Of a DNA stretch of 18,292 nucleotides, positions 7,701 to 13,639 are shown piece after piece. Every line of letters begins with the position of its first letter. The first letter of the stretch is position 1. Below the pieces are notes generated by a model that was not told the origin of the DNA, made no database searches, and saw only the letters and a program-made list of their open reading frames with translations. Origin of the DNA: an uncultured Bacteroidales bacterium (GTDB taxonomy: Bacteria > Bacteroidota > Bacteroidia > Bacteroidales > UBA932); assembly GCA_934725015.1 (NCBI GenBank), contig CAKVAS010000032.1, positions 1-18,292 of the forward strand, in the 5' to 3' direction. The position numbers and the translations under genes are program-made.

Positions 7701-9459
7701 GATTGCGCTCGACGGACTCAACATCGGCTACGCGAAGCCTTTCGTGGCGGAGATTTTCAACAGGTTCGAGGGCGGGATTTCGGGCAGGATTTCGCTCGAC
7801 GGCCCGATAACGTCGCCGGAGATAAGTTCCGAAGGCGTGAGGATTGACGACGGCGTGCTCAGCATCGCGTTCACGAACGTGCCTTATCTGGTCAGCGGCC
7901 CCGTGCACATCGACAACGACGGGGCGCATTTCGACAATGTTACGCTCGCGGACAAGTTCGGCTCCACGGGAAATGTGAACGGGGCGATTACCTTCGGGAA
8001 TTTCGTGAACCCCGGGATTGACCTCAGCGTCAGCGTGAAGGACCTGGAATGCCTCGACACGTCTCCGAGCCTGAGCCCCTATTTCTACGGACATCTCTTC
8101 GCGAGCGGAAAGGTGCGTGTCAGCGGGCCGTTCAGCGGAATCTCGCTCGACATCGACGCGGTCACGGAGAAGAGCGGCAACCTGCACATCCCTATCCCCA
8201 ACACGAGCGTGGCGGGAGTCACCGACCTGCTGAGGTTCAGGGAGGAGGAGAAAATCGTGTGGGTGGACCCGTATGAGGAGATGATGAGCCGGCTGAAGAA
8301 GCAGACGGAGGAGACCGGGGATCTGAGCCTGAACCTGCGGGTGGACGCGACACCGGGTGTGACGGCGTTCGTTGAGATAGACAGGGAGAGCGGGAATATG
8401 CTTTCGGCCAACGGGAGCGGGCAGATTGAGCTGAAGATGAAGGGTGACGACTTCAACATCAACGGCAACTACAGCATCAGCAGCGGAAACTACAAGTTCG
8501 TGGCGCTCGGGCTGGCTTCGCGCGACTTCCAGATTAAGGAGGGGAGTTCCATCCGCTTCAACGGCGACATCATGGAGAGCAGCCTCAACATCGACGCCCT
8601 CTACAAGACAAAGGCTTCGCTCGCGACGCTGATTTCGGACACGACGTCGGTGAACACGAGGAGGACCGTCGAGTGCGGAATCAGCATTTCGGACAGGCTC
8701 AAGAACCCGCGTCTGGGATTCTCCATCGACGTTCCGGACATCGATCCGGCCGTGAAGTCCAAGGTGGAGAGCGCCCTTAGCACGGATGACAAGGTTCAGA
8801 AACAGTTCCTCTCGCTCATCATCTCGAACAGCTTTCTCCCCGACGAGCAGTCGGGCATCGTGAACAGCTCTACGCTGCTCTACTCGAACGTGTCGGAGGT
8901 GATGGCCAACCAGCTGAACAACATCCTCCAGAAGCTCGACATCCCGATAGACCTCGGTCTGAACTACCAGCCGAACTCGAAGGGGAACGACGTGTTTGAT
9001 GTGGCGGTCTCGACCCAGCTGTTCAACAACAGGGTGGTGGTGAACGGAAACATAGGCAACAGGCAGTACAGCAAGACAGGCGGCTCGAACACGGACGTGG
9101 TGGGCGACATCGACATTGAAATCAAGCTGAACCGCCCGGGCACACTGCGGCTGAACCTTTTCTCGCACTCGGCGGACCAGTACACGAACTACCTCGACAA
9201 CTCGCAGCGCAACGGCATAGGCGTGGGCTATCAGATGGAGTTCAACGGCATCAGGGACGAGGACCGGTCCCGTCTGACGACGCTGAAGGTCGAGACCCGA
9301 GACACGACGAAAGCGGAGGCTCGGGATACGCTGAAGGCACAGAAGCCTCGGAAACCGAAACTGACACGCAGACAGAAAAAGGCGCTGCGCGAATCGTCCG
9401 GGCAAAAGGCTCAGAGTGAGACCGCTCAGAAGGACACGCTGTCATCTCGAACGGAGTGA
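4759..9459 (+). CDS. tamB: TamB-like translocation/assembly module protein (DUF490)
   Basis: A very large protein of 1566 residues from ATG 4759; an upstream in-frame ATG at 4708 would add 17 residues encoded by the repeat-rich leader and is thought less likely. A single transmembrane anchor lies at about residues 19-38 (IVKIVLVTIAVLIGAAFITI), followed by the AsmA/TamB-like start QSPKVQTAVANMVTAKLGESL. The body is a long run of beta strands, as expected for the periplasmic bridge-like groove of AsmA/TamB proteins. The C-terminal region with GNIGNRQYS, then GDIDIEIKLNRPG and GIGVGYQMEF, is the conserved TamB (DUF490) end. TamB proteins span the periplasm and are linked to outer-membrane protein assembly and phospholipid transport. 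After that domain comes a Lys/Arg-rich tail (KPRKPKLTRRQKKALRE), and the final residues and stop codon come from a dispersed-type repeat. It begins the plus-strand gene run; no tamA lies in the window. Confidence 0.93.
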   Translation: MRSNIYQKDIQILRKFFHIVKIVLVTIAVLIGAAFITIQSPKVQTAVANMVTAKLGESLDADIRIGKIHLRPFNTLIIEDLLILDSAPASPPETFPGTAPVDTFFRAGSIVAGFSLDGLLTGGGFRVSQAKVRDAQMNLVLEGKAPNLSRIFGLGRSDKEPKPKNERELFSVRDVRVENMGFRMLNFGATRNVPEGAYVTDGEDLRQFGIDWTDLEVRDICLRGKNLRMKGGIMTGTLLEMSFRERSGFDCHRLSAEARVGDGKVIVKDIRLRDDFSDLKVPLYMMSFDSMKDFSDYINRVRMDGVVEDSFIDFRTIAFFAPTLRDAGLRARVSGSMSGPVRDMRFSGIRVSLADGSFAGTVDGRLSGVPDVKRMTLDARLSHSMFTAAGADALVNAWTKDRIDFRKFAKSQRFMMNCRVSGRLNDLHIRPEIRSLVGNLDADIRFSDLITADRPILMDARLRTKDLDAGKIAGIEAVRECSLETGVKMRLPDGNGTKMQVHIDSLKVSRLNLLGYDYSRIAAAGDITEDAFDGKFVCGDPNLNFLFQGTFALSHNTNNSLYKFYANVGHADLHALKLDSRKISRLRFRTAANFVRTGGQDLIGKVEVGGLVLENASGVHDIGDAELTSITKDGTHRIKFSSSFLDALYSGTGSPADFVSDLQDITLRRDLPMLSGEAAGPWKGRNYDIGMDFHDSRGLLSFLAPGLYIADSTSVRMNISPEGRLSADMSSSRIAFNGNYLKNFRAEFNNGDDNFTGSAGADIIRLGNIATLENSILKMYADDDRLGVGFQYDNSGDSGNSGEIYALGELGRTPSGDIGLALRLLPSTVHLNSRHWSIHESTFNITGDGAEVNSFELTNDEQRLTAYGRVSKTAADTLTLELDRFGIDIVNPLVTPDLGLAGKMTGTARLISPLPDKSILLDVVCDSTYMAGEEMGVLTAHCGWDRTFNRFDIDLKNDIGGRSTVSAEGRYTPSSRGIEAQIALDGLNIGYAKPFVAEIFNRFEGGISGRISLDGPITSPEISSEGVRIDDGVLSIAFTNVPYLVSGPVHIDNDGAHFDNVTLADKFGSTGNVNGAITFGNFVNPGIDLSVSVKDLECLDTSPSLSPYFYGHLFASGKVRVSGPFSGISLDIDAVTEKSGNLHIPIPNTSVAGVTDLLRFREEEKIVWVDPYEEMMSRLKKQTEETGDLSLNLRVDATPGVTAFVEIDRESGNMLSANGSGQIELKMKGDDFNINGNYSISSGNYKFVALGLASRDFQIKEGSSIRFNGDIMESSLNIDALYKTKASLATLISDTTSVNTRRTVECGISISDRLKNPRLGFSIDVPDIDPAVKSKVESALSTDDKVQKQFLSLIISNSFLPDEQSGIVNSSTLLYSNVSEVMANQLNNILQKLDIPIDLGLNYQPNSKGNDVFDVAVSTQLFNNRVVVNGNIGNRQYSKTGGSNTDVVGDIDIEIKLNRPGTLRLNLFSHSADQYTNYLDNSQRNGIGVGYQMEFNGIRDEDRSRLTTLKVETRDTTKAEARDTLKAQKPRKPKLTRRQKKALRESSGQKAQSETAQKDTLSSRTE

Positions 9460-9466
9460 GAGATCT
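9441..9466 (+). repeat. Dispersed-type palindromic repeat, copy B, spanning the tamB stop
   Basis: GTCATCTCGAACGGAGTGAG plus AGATCT is a shortened version of copy A (4434-4470) in opposite orientation, with a perfect ATCTC/GAGAT inverted repeat. The tamB TGA (9457-9459) lies inside it, so the last few residues of TamB (SSRTE) are encoded by the repeat. Confidence 0.6.
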
Positions 9467-9509
9467 CCGTGCGGGGGACAACAACAGAATGAAGCAATAG
9501 GGCAAGAAC

Positions 9510-10331
9510 ATGGAAGACACAGGACATAAGCTTTACTTGGTGCCGTCGCCGCTCGGGGATTATGAGCCGGGGATGGTGATTCCCGCCCCGGTGCTGGAGC
9601 TGCTCGGGAGCGTGGGGATATATGTGGTGGAGGAGCTGCGGACGGTGCGGCGCTACCTGTCGAAGGCGGGACTGCGCGGAAAGATTGACTCTCTGGAGTT
9701 CCACGAGCTGAACGAGCACACTGACGCCGCCGCGGTGGAGTCATTTCTGGAGCTGTTCCGGCGCGGCGACGTGGCGCTCATCTCGGAGGCCGGGCTCCCT
9801 GCGGTCGCCGACCCCGGGGCGCAGCTGGTCGCCCTCTGCCAAAGGCACGGGATTCAGGTGGTTCCGTTCGTCGGTCCATCCTCGCTGATGCTGGCGCTGA
9901 TGGCTTCCGGTCTGAACGGGCAGGCGTTCGAGTTCTGCGGCTACCTTCCGGCAAAGCCTGCGGAGCGCAGGACTGCGTTGAAATCAATTGAAAAGGAGGT
10001 CTCGGCGACCGGCAAGAGCCACATCTTCATCGAGACGCCGTACAGGAACGACGCGATGCTCGCCGACATCTGCGCGGTGTGCGAGGACAGCACGCTCGCC
10101 TGCGTGGCCGCCGACATAACGACCGCGGACGAGTTCATCAGGACGATGCCGGTCCGGGAATGGAAGCGGAAGCTCGGCGGGGGCTTTCAGACAGGAAAGC
10201 GCCCCTGCGTATTTATAATTGGCGTAGCACCGGGATGCGGCGCGGCGGAAAAGCTGGTGTGCCACGGAAGAAGCGAAGAAAGGCGATGGAAAGGAACGAG
10301 GGAAACATATAGAAACAAAGATAAAATTTAA
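9510..10331 (+). CDS. RsmI-like SAM-dependent methyltransferase (tetrapyrrole methylase fold)
   Basis: A 273-residue relative of RsmI, the 16S rRNA C1402 2'-O-methyltransferase. Motifs aligned by eye with RsmI: LVPSPLGD (9-16; RsmI PTPIGN-type), EELRTVRRYL, HELNEHTD, the SAM-site segment ISEAGLPAVADPG (91-103), VVPFVGPSSLMLALMASGL and GYLPAKPAERR, then HIFIETPYRND. Several positions differ from classic RsmI (EAGLPAVAD for DAGTPxxxD; ETPYR for ESPHR), as in the paralogous group that Bacteroidota carry and that is annotated simply as SAM-dependent methyltransferase. Whether it modifies rRNA is therefore inferred. The last 30 residues are charged and poorly conserved. It begins 50 bp after tamB, and its stop is 4 bp before the folB ATG, so cotranscription is likely. 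Confidence 0.85.
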   Translation: MEDTGHKLYLVPSPLGDYEPGMVIPAPVLELLGSVGIYVVEELRTVRRYLSKAGLRGKIDSLEFHELNEHTDAAAVESFLELFRRGDVALISEAGLPAVADPGAQLVALCQRHGIQVVPFVGPSSLMLALMASGLNGQAFEFCGYLPAKPAERRTALKSIEKEVSATGKSHIFIETPYRNDAMLADICAVCEDSTLACVAADITTADEFIRTMPVREWKRKLGGGFQTGKRPCVFIIGVAPGCGAAEKLVCHGRSEERRWKGTRETYRNKDKI

Positions 10332-10335
10332 TGAT

Positions 10336-10710
10336 ATGACAAGCTTACTTGAACTTGAGGGAATGGAGTTTCATTCGAACCACGGATGTTACGAGGAGGA
10401 AAGGAAACACGGCAGCCGTTTTGTCGTTGACTTCATGGCGGAAATCGACGTCGATAAGGCGGCAAAGAGCGACAATCTCGCGGACACCGTGGATCTTGCT
10501 GAAATATACGCGATTGCGGCAAAGGAGATGACCACCCCGTCGAACCTAATCGAGAACGTCGCCGCACGCATCGTGAAGGCCGTGGAGAAAAGATACCCCC
10601 GTCTCGGACATTTCTCAATCCGCGTGTCTAAGCACAACCCGCCGATGAGGGGCGGAGTCGCGCAGTGGAGCCGAATCACTATGGACGGCGGCAGTGAAAA
10701 AAGTTTCTAA
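10336..10710 (+). CDS. folB: Dihydroneopterin aldolase FolB
   Basis: A 124-residue protein of normal FolB length. FolB converts 7,8-dihydroneopterin to 6-hydroxymethyl-7,8-dihydropterin and glycolaldehyde in folate synthesis, acting as a cytoplasmic oligomer. Family landmarks: L-E-G-M-E-F-H-S-N-H-G at 7-17, the acidic pair near 21-22, DNLADTVD (46-53), the pterin-binding Glu in LIENVAARI (71-79) and the catalytic Lys in VSKHNPP (97-103). The sequence aligns without gaps to S. aureus FolB as I remember it, but position 54, the usual catalytic Tyr (DTVxY), is Leu here (codon ctt). The start ATG at 10336 is chosen because an ATG at 10331 runs into a stop after two codons. The gene follows the methyltransferase by 4 bp. 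Confidence 0.93.
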   Translation: MTSLLELEGMEFHSNHGCYEEERKHGSRFVVDFMAEIDVDKAAKSDNLADTVDLAEIYAIAAKEMTTPSNLIENVAARIVKAVEKRYPRLGHFSIRVSKHNPPMRGGVAQWSRITMDGGSEKSF

Positions 10711-10729
10711 AAGCGTAAATCTTTTTTCA
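10695..10729. repeat. Inverted repeat across the folB stop
   Basis: TGAAAAAAG (10695-10703) and CTTTTTTCA (10721-10729) are perfect 9-bp complements with a 17-nt loop that contains the folB stop. The stem is AT-rich and not followed by a strong T-run in the forward direction, so it is a weak terminator at best; it may instead stabilise the 3' end of the upstream message. Confidence 0.5.
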
Positions 10730-10734
10730 TCTAA

Positions 10735-10788
10735 GAGACTGATGCAGTTGATGAGATTGATTAAGAGATTGATTAAGAGATTGATGCA
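10735..10788 (+). repeat. 12-bp tandem repeat between folB and mtaB
   Basis: GAGATTGATTAA occurs twice in tandem (10753-10764, 10765-10776), followed by GAGATTGATGCA (10777-10788); a related GAGACTGATGCA lies at 10735-10746, separated from the first unit by six bases. The unit length is a multiple of three, so copy-number change would keep any reading frame. Confidence 0.8.
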
Positions 10789-10828
10789 TTTACTTGCAAC
10801 AATTGGCTATTGCGTTTATGAATACTAA
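10742..10828 (+). CDS. Possible small ORF encoding a cationic amphipathic peptide
   Basis: ATG 10742 opens a 28-codon frame whose first half is built from the 12-bp repeat and reads RLIKRLIKRLMHLL, a strongly basic, helix-prone and amphipathic stretch, followed by a tail rich in Tyr (GYCVYEY). A purine stretch (AAGAGA) lies just upstream of the ATG. The stop (10826-10828) falls 11 nt inside mtaB, whose ATG is at 10818, an arrangement typical of a coupled leader peptide. Nothing proves that it is translated: the peptide could simply be a by-product of the repeat, and I know of no family it belongs to. Confidence 0.25.
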   Translation: MQLMRLIKRLIKRLMHLLATIGYCVYEY

Positions 10829-12215
10829 AATATCGTTTATCACTCTCGGGTGCAAGCTGAACTATGCGGAGACATCGACTTATGAGAGGAAGCTGCTGGA
10901 GAGCTGGGCGGGGCTGGAGGTTACGCCGTGGTCTAAGGGGGCGGACATCTATCTGGTGAACACCTGTTCGGTGACGGAACATTCGGACAAGAAGTGCAGG
11001 AACATCATCAGGAAGCTGCACAGGGTGTCGCCGGATGCGGCCATTTTCGTGACCGGGTGCTATGCCGAGCTGAAGCGCGGTGAGATTGAGGCGCTTGAGG
11101 GCGTGCGCTCGGTCTATGGGGCGAAGGAAAAGAATGCTGTCGTTCCGGGGATATTGGAATATGTCGCCGAGTGCAGCGGGGCGGAAGCGCCTGACGGGAA
11201 TCCGAGGAAAAACGCCGCGAATGTCGGGGCGGGAGAGAAAGCCGTCGTGGATATGCATGACGGGAAGGATGACGGTTATGCCTCCTTAGCGCGTTCGGAC
11301 AGCAATTTCCTCGGAGCGTATTCGACCGGCGAGCGCACCCGCTCTTTCCTCAAGGTGCAGGACGGATGCGACTTCAAGTGCAGCTACTGCACTGTGCCTT
11401 ACGCCCGTGGCGAGAGCAGGAACGAGCCCGTTGCGGACATCGTTCGGAAAGCGGAGGAGATTGCTGCCTCCGGATGCCGGGAAATCGTGATTACGGGGGT
11501 CAACACCGGAGATTTCGGGAAGAGCACGGGCGAGAGTTTCTTCGAGCTCATCAGGGCTCTGAACGCCGTGGAGGGCATCGAACGCTACCGCATATCCTCG
11601 ATAGAGCCGAATCTTCTGACGGAGCCGATGATTGACTGGATTGTGTCGGGGACTAAGTTTCTGCCGCACTTTCACATTCCGCTTCAGAGCGGAAGCGATG
11701 CGGTGCTGCGCGAGATGGGACGGCGCTATGACACCGAAGCCTTCGCACATAAGATTGAATATATCCGCAGGGCGTTCGGCGACAGGAAGGTATTCTTCGG
11801 AATCGATGTCATCGTGGGATTTCCCGGCGAGACGGACGAACTTTTCGAGGAGACATACCGCTTCCTGAAGGATAGGGTCCGGCCGGCGTTCATACACATA
11901 TTCCCGTATTCGAGAAGGGCGGGAACTCCGGCGGCGGTGCGGAAGGACCAGGTGCAGGACAGCGTGAAGACGGAGAGGGTCGCGAGGCTGGAGGGGCTCT
12001 GCGCGGAGCTGCACCGGGAGTTTGTCGGCGGATGTCTCGGGGACATGGCGCGGGTTCTTTTCGAGAGTGCGGACAAGGGCGGGATGATGTCCGGATATAC
12101 GGAGAACTACATTAAGGTCTGGGCGGAGTATGAGCCGGGGCTTATCGGACGCACTTCGACTGTTATTTTGACAGCAGAGAACACGAGGCTTGCTGTGCTT
12201 GCAGGAGAGGAGTAG
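10818..12215 (+). CDS. mtaB: tRNA (N6-threonylcarbamoyladenosine(37)-C2)-methylthiotransferase MtaB
   Basis: A 465-residue radical-SAM methylthiotransferase that turns t6A37 into ms2t6A37 in ANN-decoding tRNAs, using two [4Fe-4S] clusters. The N-terminal MTTase domain has its three cluster Cys at 12 (FITLGCKLNYAETST), 50 (NTCSVTEHSDKKC) and 81 (VTGCYAEL). The radical-SAM motif CDFKCSYC places Cys at 184, 188 and 191, followed by PYARGESRN. Later come the IEPNLL and HIPLQSGSD segments and DVIVGFPGETDELFEETYRFL, with a TRAM-like C-terminus. ATG 10818 is preferred over a TTG eight codons upstream because family members begin directly with the TLGCKLN strand. A hydrophilic segment at about 118-160 looks longer than in typical MtaB. 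The gene follows folB by 107 bp without a clear promoter and ends at a strong terminator. Confidence 0.95.
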   Translation: MNTKISFITLGCKLNYAETSTYERKLLESWAGLEVTPWSKGADIYLVNTCSVTEHSDKKCRNIIRKLHRVSPDAAIFVTGCYAELKRGEIEALEGVRSVYGAKEKNAVVPGILEYVAECSGAEAPDGNPRKNAANVGAGEKAVVDMHDGKDDGYASLARSDSNFLGAYSTGERTRSFLKVQDGCDFKCSYCTVPYARGESRNEPVADIVRKAEEIAASGCREIVITGVNTGDFGKSTGESFFELIRALNAVEGIERYRISSIEPNLLTEPMIDWIVSGTKFLPHFHIPLQSGSDAVLREMGRRYDTEAFAHKIEYIRRAFGDRKVFFGIDVIVGFPGETDELFEETYRFLKDRVRPAFIHIFPYSRRAGTPAAVRKDQVQDSVKTERVARLEGLCAELHREFVGGCLGDMARVLFESADKGGMMSGYTENYIKVWAEYEPGLIGRTSTVILTAENTRLAVLAGEE

Positions 12216-12259
12216 AGTCTTGCAGGATGTTTTTGAACATATTTTATTTCAGAGCATAC

Positions 12260-12337
12260 GGCTTCACGCAGGAGGTGAGAACCCTCCGCTCATGAAAAAA
12301 TCGCGTAGGGCTTCTCATCTCCTGCTTTTTTGAAGCC
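12260..12337 (+). terminator. Intrinsic terminator after mtaB, with nested outer stem
   Basis: GCAGGAGGTGAGAA plus CCCT (12268-12285) pairs with AGGG, a bulged C, and TTCTCATCTCCTGC (12307-12325), with one G-U pair. It is followed at once by TTTTTT (12326-12331), the form of a Rho-independent terminator. An additional outer stem GGCTTCA (12260-12266) with TGAAGCC (12331-12337) flanks the T-run. The 21-nt loop contains an ATG that opens a 13-codon frame (MKKSRRASHLLLF) ending at the TGA just after the T-run. Confidence 0.7.
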
Positions 12338-12343
12338 TTTCGC

Positions 12344-12421
12344 ACATATACTGGATAATTGTAGAAAGGAATAGATGTGTGCAGGAAGGAATAACATATA
12401 CCGGATAAATGTAGAGGAATA
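12344..12421 (+). repeat. Imperfect direct repeat, 50-bp period
   Basis: ACATATACTGGATAATTGTA at 12344 recurs as ACATATACCGGATAAATGTA at 12394, with the match continuing (GAAAGGAATA versus GAGGAATA). The copies start exactly 50 bp apart. The block lies downstream of the mtaB terminator and upstream of the hydrolase gene; its role is unknown. Confidence 0.7.
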
Positions 12422-12438
12422 ATGGGATATATCTCATT
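12421..12438. repeat. Palindrome upstream of the MBL-fold gene
   Basis: AATGGGATATATCTCATT is an 18-bp near-perfect palindrome with an 8-bp perfect core (GATATATC) and AATG/CATT flanks. It directly follows the second copy of the 50-bp-period repeat and lies 58 bp before the hydrolase ATG, a plausible site for a dimeric DNA-binding protein, though none is identified. Confidence 0.45.
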
Positions 12439-12495
12439 AGCAAGCCTTTAAAAGAAATATGGAAACAATGGTGGGGATTTAAAGACAAGAAAATT

Positions 12496-13425
12496 ATGAC
12501 TTATATGGAAAACTGCCGGGAGGAGAACACGAAGGAGAAGAAGGGACGGACACGGCTGACGTTCTTCGGGAGCGGGACATCGCAGGGCGTGCCGGTAATC
12601 GGCTGTCAGTGTGAGGTTTGCAGAAGCACGGATCCGATGGACAAGCGGCTGAGGTCGAGCGTGCTGGTTGAGCATGACGGGATGACGATTCTGGTGGACG
12701 CCGGGCCGGATTTCCGGACGCAGATGCTTCGGGCGGGAGTGCGGCATCTCGACGCCATATTGCTGACACACAACCACAAGGACCACACGGGAGGGCTCGA
12801 CGACGTGAGGGCGCTGAACTACACCGAGGGGCGTGCCTGCGACATCTACTGCGAGAAATATGTGGAGGACTCGCTGAGGATGGAATATTCATACGCCTTC
12901 GCCGCCCACAAATATCCCGGAGTGCCAGAATGGCACGTCCACAACATCACCGATGGGCCGTTCACTGTCCGTTTCGACGACTCCGCGCCCCATCTCTCCT
13001 GGGAATCCGGGGTAGGCTACCACGAGGTTCCCGGCGACCCGAACGGCATCGTCCGCGAGACGACGGTGCTGCCGATTCGCGGGATGCACGGAGCGCTGCC
13101 GGTGCTCGGCTTCCGCTTCGGCGACATCGCCTACTGCACGGACATGAACTACATTCCGGAGGAGGAGTTCGCGAAGCTCGAAAGGCTTGAGCACTTCATC
13201 ATCAACACGGTGAAGCGCGGGACGCACAACTCCCACTGGGGACTGGAGCAGGCAATCGAGGTATGCCGCAGGGTCGGGGCAAGACACTCATGGCTCACCC
13301 ACCTGAGCGACCGCCTGCCCAAGTACAGGGATTTCGTCCCGGAACTCCTCAGCCTGCCCCCGAATCCGGACGGCACCCCCGCCAACATACTTCCGGCCTT
13401 CGACGGGCTGGTAATCGAGGGGTAA
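12496..13425 (+). CDS. Metallo-beta-lactamase-fold hydrolase, PhnP-like
   Basis: A 309-residue protein of the MBL superfamily. The opening GSGTSQGVPVIGCQCEVC (25-42) has the GSGTSxGxPxxGCxCxxC signature seen in PhnP-like phosphodiesterases, where the Cys residues can hold a structural zinc. The metal-binding HxHxDH motif is HNHKDH (92-97). Later conserved positions are IAYCTDMNYIP, NTVKRGTHNSHWGLEQA and the C-terminal SWLTHLSD. PhnP hydrolyses cyclic ribose phosphates in phosphonate breakdown, but no other phn gene lies here and Bacteroidales relatives are usually annotated only as MBL-fold metallo-hydrolase, so the substrate is open. The segment between about 145 and 190 seems longer than in PhnP itself. 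ATG 12496 or the ATG three codons later could be the start. The first 20 residues are charged and poorly conserved. Confidence 0.88.
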   Translation: MTYMENCREENTKEKKGRTRLTFFGSGTSQGVPVIGCQCEVCRSTDPMDKRLRSSVLVEHDGMTILVDAGPDFRTQMLRAGVRHLDAILLTHNHKDHTGGLDDVRALNYTEGRACDIYCEKYVEDSLRMEYSYAFAAHKYPGVPEWHVHNITDGPFTVRFDDSAPHLSWESGVGYHEVPGDPNGIVRETTVLPIRGMHGALPVLGFRFGDIAYCTDMNYIPEEEFAKLERLEHFIINTVKRGTHNSHWGLEQAIEVCRRVGARHSWLTHLSDRLPKYRDFVPELLSLPPNPDGTPANILPAFDGLVIEG

Positions 13426-13463
13426 TCCATAATATTCCCTCCAAGAAAAAGACTGTCGTCAAG

Positions 13464-13495
13464 GTGACGGTTGTCGAATAATGTGACGGTTTGTC
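13464..13495 (+). repeat. Short direct repeat downstream of the MBL-fold gene
   Basis: GTGACGGTTGTC (13464-13475) is repeated as GTGACGGTTTGTC (13483-13495), 19 bp apart. It lies in the 214-bp gap between the hydrolase and the toxin-antitoxin-like module; no coding function is evident. Confidence 0.45.
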
Positions 13496-13582
13496 CTCGC
13501 CTTCGAGATGGGAAACCCGGATGATTCTTTCGTACCCAAAGGAAATTTTCGAGAAACTGTCATGAATTTCAGAGACAGAATA

Positions 13583-13614
13583 TTTGGAATATCGGGAATT
13601 ATACCGTACCTTCG
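13583..13614 (+). promoter_or_regulatory. Putative promoter of the ART/HTH module
   Basis: TTTG (13583-13586) is followed by TACCTTCG (13607-13614), one mismatch from TAnnTTTG, with the same 23-bp TTG-to-TA distance as the promoters at 1690-1720 and 16236-16267. Transcription would begin about 20 nt before the ATG at 13640. The direct repeat GAATAT-TTG-GAATAT overlaps the -33 box (13579-13592) and could be an operator for the HTH protein. Confidence 0.4.
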
Positions 13615-13639
13615 CATAGTATCGCTATAACGAGAGTAT

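Noticed and set aside
7678..9405. Long minus-strand open frame opposite tamB (575 codons)
   Set aside because: It is Arg/Val/His-rich with no family motifs and mirrors the codon bias of the GC-rich tamB gene; tamB has clear domain signatures.
10794..10817. TTG start for mtaB
   Set aside because: ATG at 10818 sits just before the conserved TLGCKLN strand, as in other family members, and the extra eight residues have no support.
12268..12281. Anti-SD-like or SD-like sequence as a true ribosome binding site
   Set aside because: The AGGAGGTGA lies in a terminator arm, is about 16 nt from the nearest ATG, and genes in this phylum seldom use such sites; kept only as a note in a finding.
13263..13481. 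Small plus-strand frame ending in KKKTVVKVTVVE after the MBL-fold gene
   Set aside because: Most of it overlaps the hydrolase in another frame; the free tail is short and without a start of its own.
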